DNA of 64,000 nt, taken from contig NZ_JPOE01000002.1 in the NCBI RefSeq assembly GCF_000733775.1, forward strand, positions 1,488,001 through 1,552,000, in the 5' to 3' direction. Origin of the DNA: Thiomonas sp. FB-Cd (GTDB lineage Bacteria; Pseudomonadota; Gammaproteobacteria; Burkholderiales; Burkholderiaceae_C). Made by a program: the position numbers and the translations under genes. Positions 47,258 through 56,602 of the stretch are shown piece after piece (within the stretch, counting starts at the first letter, position 1; each line of letters starts with the position of its first letter). The notes beneath the pieces were generated by a model. The model was not told the DNA's origin. It saw only the letters and a list, made by a program, of their open reading frames with translations, and searched no databases.

Positions 47258-47412
47258 CGAAGGATGCGCATCACGGATCCCGTGTCCTTGCCTTCCCCGT
47301 CAGGGCAGCAGGAGGTCCTCGGATCATCCTTGACGCGATAATCGAGAACAATCGACCCCGCCCATCTGTCCCCAAGGCCTCGCGCGCGCCCATCGCCGAC
47401 TCCGACCCGATG

Positions 47413-48189
47413 ATGAAAATTGCCACCTGGAATGTCAACTCCCTGTCCGTGCGCCTGCCGCAGGCGCTGGCTTGGCTGCAAGCCCAGCAACCCGATGTCA
47501 TGGTCCTGCAAGAGACCAAGCTGACAGACGACAGGTTCCCCCATGACGCGCTACGCGAGGCGGGCTGGCACGCGCAGTGTTTCGGTCAACGAACGTACAA
47601 CGGCGTTGCCCTACTGTCGCGCGAACAGCCCATCGACGTCGTGCGCAACATCCCGGGCCTGCGCGATGACCAGGCGCGGGTCATCGCGGGGACGGTGGCG
47701 GGGCTACGCGTAGTCGGCGCCTACTTCCCCAATGGTCAAGAGCCTGGAAGCGAAAAATTCGCCTACAAGATGGCTTGGCTGGATGCACTTGAAACGTGGC
47801 TGCACGGCGAACTCGCCAGCCATCCGCAGCTCGTGCTCCTTGGCGACTTCAACGTAGCCCCCGAAGACCGCGATGTATACGACCCGGAAGCCTGGCGTGG
47901 CAAGATCCACTGCACCACCGAGGAGCGTGCACATTTCCAGACCCTGCTCGGCCTGGGGTTGGTCGATGCGTTTCGCTTGTTCGAGCAGGCTCCGAAAAGC
48001 TGGACGTGGTGGGACTACCGCAACCTCGCGTTTCGCAGAAATCAAGGCCTGCGGATCGATCACATCCTGGTGAGCTCGCCGCTCAAGGCGCGCGTGCGCG
48101 CTTGCACCATCGATAAGGCGATGCGCAAAAACGAGCGCCCGAGCGACCATGCCCCGGTCGTGGTGGACCTGGACTGGCCGATACCCTGA
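47413..48189 (+). CDS. xth: Exodeoxyribonuclease III (AP endonuclease)
   Basis: DNA repair enzyme that cuts at abasic sites and degrades 3' ends. The 258-residue protein starts MKIATWNVNSLSVRLPQALA (ATG 47413, with another ATG directly before) and has the catalytic Glu in VLQETKLTD, YNGVALLS, VVGAYFPNGQE, LLGDFNVAPEDRD, and the closing LRIDHILVSSPL and NERPSDHAPVVVDL with Asp/His. The open frame extends upstream through a 50-residue linker into murI. The linker region reads like an intergenic promoter (TTGACGCGATAATCG). Confidence 0.93.
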   Translation: MKIATWNVNSLSVRLPQALAWLQAQQPDVMVLQETKLTDDRFPHDALREAGWHAQCFGQRTYNGVALLSREQPIDVVRNIPGLRDDQARVIAGTVAGLRVVGAYFPNGQEPGSEKFAYKMAWLDALETWLHGELASHPQLVLLGDFNVAPEDRDVYDPEAWRGKIHCTTEERAHFQTLLGLGLVDAFRLFEQAPKSWTWWDYRNLAFRRNQGLRIDHILVSSPLKARVRACTIDKAMRKNERPSDHAPVVVDLDWPIP

Positions 48190-48240
48190 CGCGGCACGCA
48201 GCGGTTCTTCGGCAAGACAGCGCGAATCGTCGCAACCCCT

Positions 48241-49794
48241 TCAGTCATCCAGCCCCAGATCCTGGATCTTGCGGGTGATCGTGTTGCGACCAATGCCGAG
48301 CTTGACCGCCGCCTCGATGCGGCGCCCGTGCGTGACACCGAGCGCAGCCTGAATGACGGCACGCTCGAAGCGCTGGGTCAGTTGATCCATCACTTCAGCC
48401 TGTCCTGCCTGCAGCAGTTCACGCGCAACGCGGGCAACAGCTGCCTCCCAGCCTTCCTGCGCCACTTGTTGCGACGGGCTGCCGGGTGGAGCACCAGCAT
48501 CGAGTTCCGGCCCAGCAGCCTGGAGAGGGATTGCGGGCTTCTGCAACCCTGCGCTCGCGGCCGCATCGGCCTGGGCGACCTCGTCCCGTGGCGCCACGAC
48601 TTGCGCCGGTTGTTGCAACGAAACCCTTGGTGCATGCCCTGGCATCTGGCGCAACTCCGGGGGAAGGTCCTTGACGTCGACCGTAAGGCCTGGCGCCATG
48701 ACCGTGAGCCAGTGGCACAGGTTTTCCAGCTCGCGCACGTTGCCCGGAAACGGGTAATGCTGAAGAACGGCCAGTGCGGCATCGGACAACCGTTTGGCAT
48801 CCACGCCAAGTTCGCTGGCGCTTTTCTGCAAAAAATGCCGCACCAGCAGGACGATGTCCTCGCGACGTTCACGCAACGGCGGCAGGCGCAGACGGATGAC
48901 ATTGAGTCGGTGATACAGATCTTCGCGAAACAGCCCCTCGCGCACCCGTTGCTCAAGGTTCTGGTGGGTTGCCGCGATCACCCGCACATGCGCCTTGATG
49001 GGGTTATGCCCGCCCACGCGGTAGAAATGCCCGTCCGATAACACGCGCAACAGGCGTGTCTGCAGCTCATAGGGCATGTCACCGATTTCATCCAGAAACA
49101 ACGTTCCGCCCTCGGCTTGTTCGAACCGACCCCGCCGTGAGGTCTGAGCGCCTGTAAAGGCTCCGCGCTCATGTCCGAACAGCTCGCTTTCCAGAAGATC
49201 ACGCGGAATTGCCGCAGTATTGATCGCCACGAACGGTCCGTTTGCACGCGGGCTGTGGCGGTGCAACGCCTGCGCCACGAGTTCCTTGCCGGTTCCCGAT
49301 TCGCCAGTGATAAGTACGGTGACCTGTGAGGGTGAAAGCCGCCCGATGGCGCGGAACACGTCCTGCATGGCCGGCGCCTGGCCCAGCAGTTCCGGCGGCT
49401 CCAGATGTGCCTCGTCGGTGCCTTGTTCGCGCAGGCCCTCATCAACGGCGCGCTGGATCAGGTCAACCGCCTTGTCCAGATCGAATGGCTTACTCAGGTA
49501 TTCGAATGCACCGCTTTGAAACGCTGACACGGCACTGTCGAGATCCGAATACGCCGTCATGATGATGACGGGCAATTCCGGATGCCTGCGCTTGAGATCC
49601 TGGAGCAACTCGATGCCGTTGCCACCGGGCATGCGAATGTCCGACACGAGGACTTGGGGTGTGTCGTTCGCCAGCGCCTCCTGAACATCACGCGTATTGG
49701 CAAAAGTACGCACCGGAAGTCCCGCCTTTTCAAGGGCCTTTTCCAGTACGAAACGGATGGATTGATCGTCGTCGACGACCCAGATGGGTTTCAT
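48241..49794 (-). CDS. ntrC: Nitrogen regulation response regulator NtrC
   Basis: Sigma-54 activator of nitrogen-limitation genes. The 517-residue protein has a receiver domain with phospho-acceptor Asp52 (VLVSDIRMPG), an AAA+ domain with Walker A GESGTGK (164-170) and the sigma-54 contact loop GAFTGA (211-216), LYHRLNVIRLRLPPLRERR, and a C-terminal Fis-type helix-turn-helix (AAVKLGIGRNTITRKIQDLG). An Ala/Gln/Pro-rich linker before the DNA-binding domain is longer than in enterics. It is the last gene of the glnA operon, 55 bp after ntrB. Confidence 0.97.
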   Translation of the reverse strand: MKPIWVVDDDQSIRFVLEKALEKAGLPVRTFANTRDVQEALANDTPQVLVSDIRMPGGNGIELLQDLKRRHPELPVIIMTAYSDLDSAVSAFQSGAFEYLSKPFDLDKAVDLIQRAVDEGLREQGTDEAHLEPPELLGQAPAMQDVFRAIGRLSPSQVTVLITGESGTGKELVAQALHRHSPRANGPFVAINTAAIPRDLLESELFGHERGAFTGAQTSRRGRFEQAEGGTLFLDEIGDMPYELQTRLLRVLSDGHFYRVGGHNPIKAHVRVIAATHQNLEQRVREGLFREDLYHRLNVIRLRLPPLRERREDIVLLVRHFLQKSASELGVDAKRLSDAALAVLQHYPFPGNVRELENLCHWLTVMAPGLTVDVKDLPPELRQMPGHAPRVSLQQPAQVVAPRDEVAQADAAASAGLQKPAIPLQAAGPELDAGAPPGSPSQQVAQEGWEAAVARVARELLQAGQAEVMDQLTQRFERAVIQAALGVTHGRRIEAAVKLGIGRNTITRKIQDLGLDD

Positions 49795-49849
49795 GTCCGA
49801 TGCCTCGCTGCCGGGTGCGGATGCGCGTGAGACGCCCTGACGGCCAACC

Positions 49850-50971
49850 TCAAAGCAGCGGAATGAGGATGCGGAAATCGGTTTGGCCTGGCTGGCTGTC
49901 GCACTCGATGGTTCCCTGGTGTTGTTGAATGAAGGTCTGCGCCAGCGTTAGACCCAGCCCGCTGCCGCCCTCCCGCCCCGACACCAGTGGGAAGAACATC
50001 CTGTCCTTGATTTCCGCTGGCACGCCGGGGCCGTTGTCGGAGATATGCAAGAGCAGTGCCAGGCGATAACGCTGCTTGGCCAGCGTGACCTGCCGCACGA
50101 TGCGTGTTCTGAATTCGATGCGTGCATCGCCCTGCACGCATCGATCAGCCAAAGCCTGCGCCGCGTTGTGCGCGATGTTCAGAATGGCTTGGATGAGCTG
50201 CTCGCGGTCACCGCGAAATTCGGGAATACTCGCGTCATAGTCTCGGACGACCTCGAGGCCTTGGGCAAATTCGGCCAGGATGACCGAGCGCACCCGCTCG
50301 AGCACTTCATGAATATTGACATCGCCGACGACATGCGGTCGCCGATGCGGTGCAAGCAACCGGTCCACCAGGGTTTGCAGGCGGTCGGCCTCATGAATAA
50401 TGACGCGCGTGTACTCCTGCAACTCGCGGCTGTCGAGCTCGCTTTGCAGCAATTGCGCTGCGCCCCGAATGCCGCCCAGCGGGTTCTTGATCTCGTGGGC
50501 CAGGTTCCGAATCAGGTCCTTGTTCGCCTGCGCCTGGTTCAACCACTGTTCCTCGCGCTCCTGGCGCGTTTGCTGGCCCAGTTCGACGAGTTCCACCAGC
50601 AGCATGCCCGGCACTTCAGTACGAGCCAGGATGAGCTGGACTTGCATGGGATCGCCAGAGTTGCGCGCGACCACCGCGCAGTCAAAGCGCTTGCTGCTGA
50701 ATTCGTCCGCATGAACCTGGCGCAGCGCCTCAAGCCACAGGCCCTGGCGGGTTAACCACTGGACAAGACTCTGCCCGCGCAGATGTCGCCGCGACAAGCC
50801 CAGTGCGGCCTCCATTGCCGGATTGGCATAGAGCACGCGGCCCTGCGGGTCGACCAACGCGGCCATCGTGGCAAGCCAATCGAGTGCGGGCTGCGCAGCG
50901 AGTTCCGGAGCGGTGCCTGGTTCCTCCTGTCGAGGTGCTTTTGCTGGCTTGTTGTCCACATTACGGCCCAT
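49850..50971 (-). CDS. ntrB: Nitrogen regulation sensor kinase NtrB
   Basis: Cytosolic histidine kinase that phosphorylates NtrC when PII is uridylylated. The 373-residue protein has an N-terminal PAS domain (DPQGRVLYANPAMEAALGL), the DHp helix RNLAHEIKNPLGGIRGAA with His159, and an ATPase domain with NIAHNAAQAL (N box), HISDNGPGVP (G1) and REGGSGLGLTLAQTF (G2). There are no membrane segments, as usual. Its ATG overlaps the end of the DUF4124 gene by 11 bp. Confidence 0.96.
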   Translation of the reverse strand: MGRNVDNKPAKAPRQEEPGTAPELAAQPALDWLATMAALVDPQGRVLYANPAMEAALGLSRRHLRGQSLVQWLTRQGLWLEALRQVHADEFSSKRFDCAVVARNSGDPMQVQLILARTEVPGMLLVELVELGQQTRQEREEQWLNQAQANKDLIRNLAHEIKNPLGGIRGAAQLLQSELDSRELQEYTRVIIHEADRLQTLVDRLLAPHRRPHVVGDVNIHEVLERVRSVILAEFAQGLEVVRDYDASIPEFRGDREQLIQAILNIAHNAAQALADRCVQGDARIEFRTRIVRQVTLAKQRYRLALLLHISDNGPGVPAEIKDRMFFPLVSGREGGSGLGLTLAQTFIQQHQGTIECDSQPGQTDFRILIPLL

Positions 50972-51494
50972 AGCGCTGAAGCTCCCGCTGCAGTGCCTGG
51001 ATATTGGCCTCGACCAGCGTAATCTGATCCTTCATTGCGGCCACGCGATCGAGATATTTTTGCTGGTTGATGCCTCCACCCACGTTGTGCTCGCTGCCGA
51101 GATAGTCGGGATGCCCATTGTTGTAGGCCTTCTGCAGTTCCTCCAGCTTGAGCTGCTGGCTTTGAAGTTCGGCCTCCAGAATGCGGCGTGCCTCTGCGTC
51201 GCGGGCGCTTTGGGTCGATTGGCTGATGTGATCCGCGCTTGAAGCGCCGCGCGGTTCAGCAGCAGGCTTTTTCTGCGGCTGGACCGGGGAAAGCACGCTG
51301 ACGTTCGCGTTGTCCACTGGCTTGCAGTTCTTCGACTTCACCACGCTGAGCATGTTGGTGTAGGAATTGTCGGGGCAGCGGTAGACCCGATTGGGGTCGG
51401 TTTCTTGCGCGTGCACGACAAGTGGCGCAAGAGCCAAGCCGGACCACACCAGACACGAGAGCAGACTGCGGCGGAAAGCTGGAAGGCAGAGCAT
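50961..51494 (-). CDS. DUF4124 exported coiled-coil protein in the gln operon
   Basis: A 177-residue protein with a signal peptide (CLVWSGLALAPLVVHAQ, cleavage near residue 26). Next comes a DUF4124-type module (NRVYRCPDNSYTNMLS, KNCKPVDNAN) with two Cys, then a helical part rich in Glu, Gln and Leu (ARRILEAELQSQQLKLEELQ, VAAMKDQITLVEANIQALQ) that should form a coiled coil in the periplasm. The start is ATG 51494, which gives the signal peptide; the frame extends upstream without one. It overlaps ntrB by 11 bp. A function in nitrogen control is not known. Confidence 0.82.
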   Translation of the reverse strand: MLCLPAFRRSLLSCLVWSGLALAPLVVHAQETDPNRVYRCPDNSYTNMLSVVKSKNCKPVDNANVSVLSPVQPQKKPAAEPRGASSADHISQSTQSARDAEARRILEAELQSQQLKLEELQKAYNNGHPDYLGSEHNVGGGINQQKYLDRVAAMKDQITLVEANIQALQRELQRYGP

Positions 51495-51707
51495 GAATGA
51501 CCTGTCAGGAAAGGTTGAGCCGGGCTGCGGTGCAGACCCCCGCGCGGCGCCTTGCGGCGAATCAGTACAGTGTAAAACTCCCCGATCGAGGCACGGCATT
51601 GCCTCCGATTGGAGACAACCACCCAAAAATGCCAAAGGGACGGCGGACCGTCCCTTTGGAATGTGCGGACCGCGTTGTCTCGTTTAACGCACGCCGGCCA
51701 GCCCGGA

Positions 51708-53123
51708 TTACAGCGAATAGTACATATCGAATTCCAGCGGATGGGTGGTCATGCGAAAGCGCGTGACTTCTTCCATCTTCAATTCGATATAGGCGTCGAT
51801 AAAGTCCTCGCTGAACACGCCGCCCTTGGTCAGGAAGGCACGATCCTTGTGCAAGTATTCCAAGGCCTGGTCAAGACTTGAGCACACGGTCGGAATCTTC
51901 GCGTCCTCTTCCGGCGGCAGATCGTACAGATTTTTACTCGCGGCCTCGCCCGGGTGAATCTTGTTCTCGACACCATCCAGACCTGCCATCAACATGGCCG
52001 AGAATGCCAGGTAAGGATTGGCGGTAGGGTCGGGAAAACGCACCTCGATACGGCGCGCCTTGTCGCTGGGCACATACGGCACGCGAATGGACGCCGAGCG
52101 GTTACGGGCTGAATAGGCCAGCTTTACCGGCGCTTCGAAGCCAGGAACCAGGCGCTTGTACGAGTTGGTCCCCGGGTTGGTGATGGCATTGAGCGCACGA
52201 GCATGCTTGATGATGCCGCCGATGTAGTACAGCGCGAACTCGGACAGCCCGGCGTAGCCGTTGCCCGCAAACAAATTCTTGCCGTCCTTCCACACGGATT
52301 GGTGAACATGCATGCCCGAGCCGTTGTCGCCCACCACTGGCTTGGGCATGAAGGTGGCGGTCTTTCCGTAGCTGTGTGCCACGTTCTGCACAACGTACTT
52401 CAGTATCTGCGTCCAGTCGGCACGCTGCACCAAGGTGGAGAACCGCGTCCCAATCTCGCACTGCCCAGCACCCGCCACCTCGTGATGATGCACCTCGACC
52501 GGCACGCCCATCTGTTCGAGCAGCAGGCACATTTCCGAACGGATGTCTTGCAGGCTGTCGATCGGCGGAACCGGGAAGTAGCCGCCCTTCACGGCCGGCC
52601 GGTGGCCCATATTGCCACCTTCAATTTTTTCACCCGAGGACCACGAAGCCTCGTCCGAATCGATCTTCACGAAGCAGCCGGACATGTCGATATTCCAGCG
52701 CACCTGATCGAAGATGAAAAATTCGGGCTCGGGCCCAAAGAACGCCGTGTCGCCAACGCCCGATGCCTTCAGGTAGGCCTCGGCCTTCTTGGCGATCGAA
52801 CGCGGATCGCGGTCATACGGCTTGCCATCGCCCGGCTCCAGCACGTCACAGCTCAACAGCAGCGTGGTCTCTTCCATGAAGGGATCGATGTTGGCGGTGT
52901 TCGGATCGGGCATGAGCAGCATGTCCGAAGCCTCGATGCCTTTCCACCCGGCAACCGACGAACCGTCGAAAGCGTGACCCTCGGAGAATTTGGCCTCGTC
53001 GAAATGCGAAACCGGCACAGTGACGTGCTGCTCCTTGCCGCGGGTATCGGTGAAGCGGAAATCCACAAACTTGACGTCGTGCTCCGTCACCATGCTCATC
53101 ACATCAGCAACTTGTTTGGTCAT
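51708..53123 (-). CDS. glnA: Glutamine synthetase type I
   Basis: ATP-dependent synthesis of glutamine from glutamate and ammonia; dodecameric. The 471-residue protein has [39 protein letters not shown], the metal site EPEFFIFD and [30 protein letters not shown], and [18 protein letters not shown]. The adenylylation Tyr is Tyr400 in NLYDLPPEE, so it is the GlnE-regulated beta subtype. It is preceded by a sigma-54 promoter with two NtrC sites and followed by DUF4124-ntrB-ntrC. Confidence 0.98.
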   Translation of the reverse strand: MTKQVADVMSMVTEHDVKFVDFRFTDTRGKEQHVTVPVSHFDEAKFSEGHAFDGSSVAGWKGIEASDMLLMPDPNTANIDPFMEETTLLLSCDVLEPGDGKPYDRDPRSIAKKAEAYLKASGVGDTAFFGPEPEFFIFDQVRWNIDMSGCFVKIDSDEASWSSGEKIEGGNMGHRPAVKGGYFPVPPIDSLQDIRSEMCLLLEQMGVPVEVHHHEVAGAGQCEIGTRFSTLVQRADWTQILKYVVQNVAHSYGKTATFMPKPVVGDNGSGMHVHQSVWKDGKNLFAGNGYAGLSEFALYYIGGIIKHARALNAITNPGTNSYKRLVPGFEAPVKLAYSARNRSASIRVPYVPSDKARRIEVRFPDPTANPYLAFSAMLMAGLDGVENKIHPGEAASKNLYDLPPEEDAKIPTVCSSLDQALEYLHKDRAFLTKGGVFSEDFIDAYIELKMEEVTRFRMTTHPLEFDMYYSL

Positions 53124-53191
53124 GCAAATTCTCCAGTCATGGAAATGGGTTGGGAAAATGGCGGGCTGGTTGCGACCCCTGGTGAAAATCT

Positions 53192-53207
53192 AGCAGAAAC
53201 CATGCCA
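53192..53207 (-). promoter_or_regulatory. Sigma-54 promoter of glnA
   Basis: Read leftward: TGGCAT-GGTTT-CTGCT. The GG (-24) and GC (-12) pairs are ten bases apart as required, and the match to TGGCAC-N5-TTGCW is close. The start would be at about 53181, 58 bases before the glnA ATG. Confidence 0.8.
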
Positions 53208-53280
53208 CGCTCCGCGAAGGCGAAGCGGCGCCCGCCCGGAGGAAAGCGAAAGTCAGATCGGTTCAAGACCACGCCTCGAA

Positions 53281-53297
53281 CGCACCATACCAGTGCA
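53281..53297. promoter_or_regulatory. NtrC binding site 1 upstream of glnA
   Basis: Read leftward: TGCACTGGTATGGTGCG. It matches the 17-base NtrC consensus TGCACC-N5-GGTGCA at all but two consensus positions. Its centre is at -108 relative to the predicted sigma-54 start. Confidence 0.75.
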
Positions 53298-53299
53298 AC

Positions 53300-54085
53300 T
53301 CAAATGGAGCGCACCGTTTCGGTGCGTATTTCAACCTTCAGGTCTTGCAGTCCTCTTTTCAGTGCATCGAAGGCGGGGGCGACCAATTGGGGCTCGCCCT
53401 TCACGCCGAGCTCGATGTGCCGTCCCCATTGCGGGTGGTCCACGCTGGGCAGGCTGAACACCTTTGCTCCGGCGTACTCACGCTCGATGCGCTCCATCAA
53501 TGGCGTGAGGTCTGACTCCATGGCGCCCTTGACGATGAATGCGCGCTCCAGGTAACGGCCTGTCTGGTGCATATCGGCCAAGCATGTGTCCAACACCCAT
53601 TCGAGCATCGGCCAGGCCATCACCGGAAAGCCCGGCACAAAAAAATGGCGCCGGATCGAAAAGCCAGGAATCTGGTTGTAGGGGTTGGGAATGATCTCGC
53701 TGCCCTGCGGAAACATGCCCATCTGAAGGCGCTGTATGCTCGCCTCGGAGTCCAGCTCTCCGAGGCCACTGGAGACAATGCGCTGCTGGATCAAGCGCTT
53801 TGCCTCGGGATGCAGGAGCAGCGGAAGGCCGAGCGCAATCGCCACGCTCTGGCGGGTGTGATCGTCGGGTGTGGCTCCAATGCCGCCGCAACTCAGCACC
53901 ACGTCGCCGCGCTCGAAGCTGGCGCGCATGGTCTGTTGCAGAAGTGAAGGATCGTCACTCAGATACTGCGCCCAGTGCAAGTGCATGCCGCGCGCCTCCA
54001 GGAGTTCCTGAATCTTTGTGAAATGCTTGTCCTGCCGCTTGCCGGACAGGATCTCGTCACCGATGATGTAAAGGCCGATCGCCAT
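53300..54085 (-). CDS. MoCF/CinA-type competence-damage domain protein
   Basis: A 261-residue protein with the molybdopterin-binding (MoaB/MogA/CinA N-terminal) fold: GLYIIGDEILSGKRQDKHFT at the start, DVVLSCGGIGATPDDHTRQSVA and FVPGFPVMAWPMLEWVL. The C-terminal nicotinamide deamidase half of CinA is absent. Such stand-alone proteins are common in proteobacteria, and their substrate is not certain. Its last codons contain one NtrC site of the glnA promoter. Confidence 0.85.
   Translation of the reverse strand: MAIGLYIIGDEILSGKRQDKHFTKIQELLEARGMHLHWAQYLSDDPSLLQQTMRASFERGDVVLSCGGIGATPDDHTRQSVAIALGLPLLLHPEAKRLIQQRIVSSGLGELDSEASIQRLQMGMFPQGSEIIPNPYNQIPGFSIRRHFFVPGFPVMAWPMLEWVLDTCLADMHQTGRYLERAFIVKGAMESDLTPLMERIEREYAGAKVFSLPSVDHPQWGRHIELGVKGEPQLVAPAFDALKRGLQDLKVEIRTETVRSI
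53310..53326. promoter_or_regulatory. NtrC binding site 2 upstream of glnA
   Basis: CGCACC-GTTTC-GGTGCG is a perfect 6-bp inverted repeat of the NtrC type. Its centre is at about -137, 29 bases from site 1, so both sites lie nearly on the same face of the helix. It lies inside the 3' coding end of the MoCF-type gene. Confidence 0.75.
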
Positions 54086-54132
54086 GATGGGTCAAAGGAC
54101 GTGGGAAGATTGGTGAGGAAAAACGGCGAAGT

Positions 54133-54933
54133 TCAGACGGATTGGGCGCATCCGCGCGTGGCCACCAGCGCGGCAAGAAGGTAATGCACGAACCACAACG
54201 CGGCAAAGGTCACGGCAAGAGCGTATAGCCACAAGGACAGAAGCATAAGGACCGGCAACAGCGCCAGCGCCCACCATCCCAAGCCGAACAGCAAAGTTGG
54301 CAGCATCCCCACATAGCTGCACGCGATACCCATGGCCAGCAAGGGCCAACGGTGAGCACGCAGGATCCGCCGGCGCTCCACACCGCTTGCAAACGAAGCC
54401 AACGCATCGAACGCGAACATTTTCGCGGTCATCCAACCCCAGATCAGCGGCGCAATGGCCAACCCGATCACTGGAATGATCCACAGGGGAAGGCTGACCA
54501 CCAGAAGCGCCGTACCTGCCACGGTGACACCCATCGACCAGAGCAACGACTGCACCAGTTGCGTGCTCGAGCGTCGATGCAACTGCGCGTAGCGGGACCG
54601 AGCGACGAATGCCGCTGCCGAAGGCATCACGAACGCCGAAACGAGCAACAGGCTCAGCAGCAGCAGTGCCACGATGCCCAGTGCAGCCACCATCACCGAC
54701 GCCAGACCTCGCTCCGGCTGCGACCAACCCAGTGCATGCAGCGTGTCAAGAAGCCAGCCCTGGGATCCAATCCAAAGGCGCGTGGAGGTCGTCCACGCAT
54801 CCCAGAACAAAACATAGCCAAGCGTCCCCAGGAAGCCGGCCGCAGCCAATGGCAGTAACGACAAGATCACCATGCGCGGGCGCATGGTGTCGAGCAAAGC
54901 TCGCCACGCCGATTGAATGATGAGGTGGGCCAT
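54133..54933 (-). CDS. EI24 domain membrane protein
   Basis: A 266-residue inner-membrane protein of the EI24/CysZ-like group with about five or six helices (LSLLPLAAAGFLGTLGYVLF, LGIVALLLLSLLLVSAFVM, LLVVSLPLWIIPVIGLAIA, PLLAMGIACSYVGMLPTLL, LLSLWLYALAVTFAALWFV). The signature PLIWGWMTAKMFAFDALASFAS is typical of Burkholderiales EI24 proteins. CysZ transports sulfate, but no evidence ties this one to it. It lies 47 bp upstream of the MoCF gene on the same strand. Confidence 0.85.
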   Translation of the reverse strand: MAHLIIQSAWRALLDTMRPRMVILSLLPLAAAGFLGTLGYVLFWDAWTTSTRLWIGSQGWLLDTLHALGWSQPERGLASVMVAALGIVALLLLSLLLVSAFVMPSAAAFVARSRYAQLHRRSSTQLVQSLLWSMGVTVAGTALLVVSLPLWIIPVIGLAIAPLIWGWMTAKMFAFDALASFASGVERRRILRAHRWPLLAMGIACSYVGMLPTLLFGLGWWALALLPVLMLLSLWLYALAVTFAALWFVHYLLAALVATRGCAQSV

Positions 54934-55089
54934 TACAGGCCGGTCGCAAAAGGGATGGTCATGGCTGCGATCCTAATCGCCCATCATGGCCCATGCATGG
55001 CTCCATGCCCCCATGATTTTGTGGTACTTGGACAGGCCGGCCAAGGGCAGCACAATGCGCCTTTAGACCCAAACATGATGGAGTGCACG

Positions 55090-56451
55090 ATGGACCAGAC
55101 CGAACTCACGCGCGCCAAGCACGCAGCCGCGAATATGCCAGACCTCGACGCGCTTTGGATGCCCTTTACGGCCAACCGGCAGTTCAAGGCGGCACCGCGC
55201 CTGCTTGTCGGCGCCAAGGGCATGCATTACCGCAGTCAAGACGGCCGCCAGATCCTCGACGGCGTCGCGGGACTGTGGTGCGTCAATGCTGGGCACGGGC
55301 GCGAGGAAATTACCCAGGCGATCATGCAGCAGGCACAGGAGATGGACTATGCGCCACCGTTCCAGATGGGGCATCCCGTGCAGTTCGAGGCTGCCAGGCT
55401 CCTGGCAGCCATTGCCCCGGACGATCTCACCAAGGTTTTTTTCACCAACTCCGGCTCCGAGTCCGTGGATACAGCGCTCAAAATTGCGCTCGCCTACCAC
55501 CGTGCGCGGGGCGAAGGCACTCGCACGCTGTTCATTGGCCGCGAACGCGGCTACCACGGGGTCGGCTTTGGCGGCATCTCCGTGGGCGGCATGGTGGCCA
55601 ACCGCAAGGTCTTCCGCGGCAACCTTCTGCCAAACGTCGACCATTTGCCGCATACGCATGACCTTGAACATCAGGCCTTCTCGCGCGGACAGCCTGCCTG
55701 GGGAGCGCATTTGGCCGATGAACTGGATCGCTTGGTGCAGTTGCACGACCCAAGCAATATCGCCGCGGTGATCGTCGAACCCATGGCGGGCTCCACCGGG
55801 GTTCTGGTCCCACCCAAAGGCTACCTGGAAAAACTGCGTGCGCTCTGCAGCAAATACGGCATCCTTCTGATCTTCGACGAGGTCATCACGGGCTATGGCC
55901 GCCTGGGCACGCCGTTTGCTGCGCAGTATTTCCAAGTCACTCCCGACATCATGACCACGGCCAAGGCCATCAACAATGCCGCAGTGCCGATGGGAGCGGT
56001 GTTTGCCCGCGAGGGCATCTTCGATGCAGTCACGAGCAATGCTGAACCGGGAGCCGTCGAGTTCTTCCACGGATACACCTACTCAGGGCATCCGCTTGCT
56101 GCAGCTGCCGCGGTGGCCGCGCAAAAGCTGTACGCCCGCGACGGACTGCTCACCCGCGTGCGGCGCGAGGGGCTTGACACCTACTGGGAAGAGGCCATGC
56201 ACAGCCTGCGCGATGCGCCTCACGTCAGGGACATCCGCAATCTGGGCTTGGTCGCTGGCATTGAACTGAACTCCCGGCCCAATACTGCGGGCAAGCGTGC
56301 GTTCGACGTATTTGTCAAATGTTTCGAATTGGGCGTCCTGGTGCGTTACACCGGGGAGACCATCGCGCTTTCGCCGCCTCTGATCATCGAGCGCGGGCAG
56401 GTGGACCAGTTGGTTGAGACGCTTCGGCGCGCCTTGCTTGCCGTGCAATGA
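55090..56451 (+). CDS. Omega-amino acid:pyruvate aminotransferase (class III)
   Basis: PLP enzyme that moves the amino group of beta-alanine or related omega-amino acids to pyruvate. The 453-residue protein has LDALWMPFTANRQFKAAPRL, GLWCVNAGHGREEI, FTNSGSESVDTALKIALAYH, LIFDEVITGYGRLG, and the Schiff-base Lys292 in TTAKAINNAAVPMGAV. DYAPPFQMGHP and ERGYHGVGFGGISVGGM are close to the Pseudomonas beta-alanine enzyme. The start is fixed by GGAG eight bases before ATG 55090. It is divergent from the EI24 gene. Confidence 0.92.
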   Translation: MDQTELTRAKHAAANMPDLDALWMPFTANRQFKAAPRLLVGAKGMHYRSQDGRQILDGVAGLWCVNAGHGREEITQAIMQQAQEMDYAPPFQMGHPVQFEAARLLAAIAPDDLTKVFFTNSGSESVDTALKIALAYHRARGEGTRTLFIGRERGYHGVGFGGISVGGMVANRKVFRGNLLPNVDHLPHTHDLEHQAFSRGQPAWGAHLADELDRLVQLHDPSNIAAVIVEPMAGSTGVLVPPKGYLEKLRALCSKYGILLIFDEVITGYGRLGTPFAAQYFQVTPDIMTTAKAINNAAVPMGAVFAREGIFDAVTSNAEPGAVEFFHGYTYSGHPLAAAAAVAAQKLYARDGLLTRVRREGLDTYWEEAMHSLRDAPHVRDIRNLGLVAGIELNSRPNTAGKRAFDVFVKCFELGVLVRYTGETIALSPPLIIERGQVDQLVETLRRALLAVQ

Positions 56452-56602
56452 GGGGCTTCGCGCGCGCCATGCGCTGACATGGCAATTGGAGAACGGATCG
56501 ATCCGGGTTCGGGGGTGAATTTCGCCCAAGGCGCGGCTAGTATGGGAGCGTGGGGCTCCACCCCTCGCTTTCGGTTTCGCCCAACTGAACAAGGAGCTTG
56601 CC

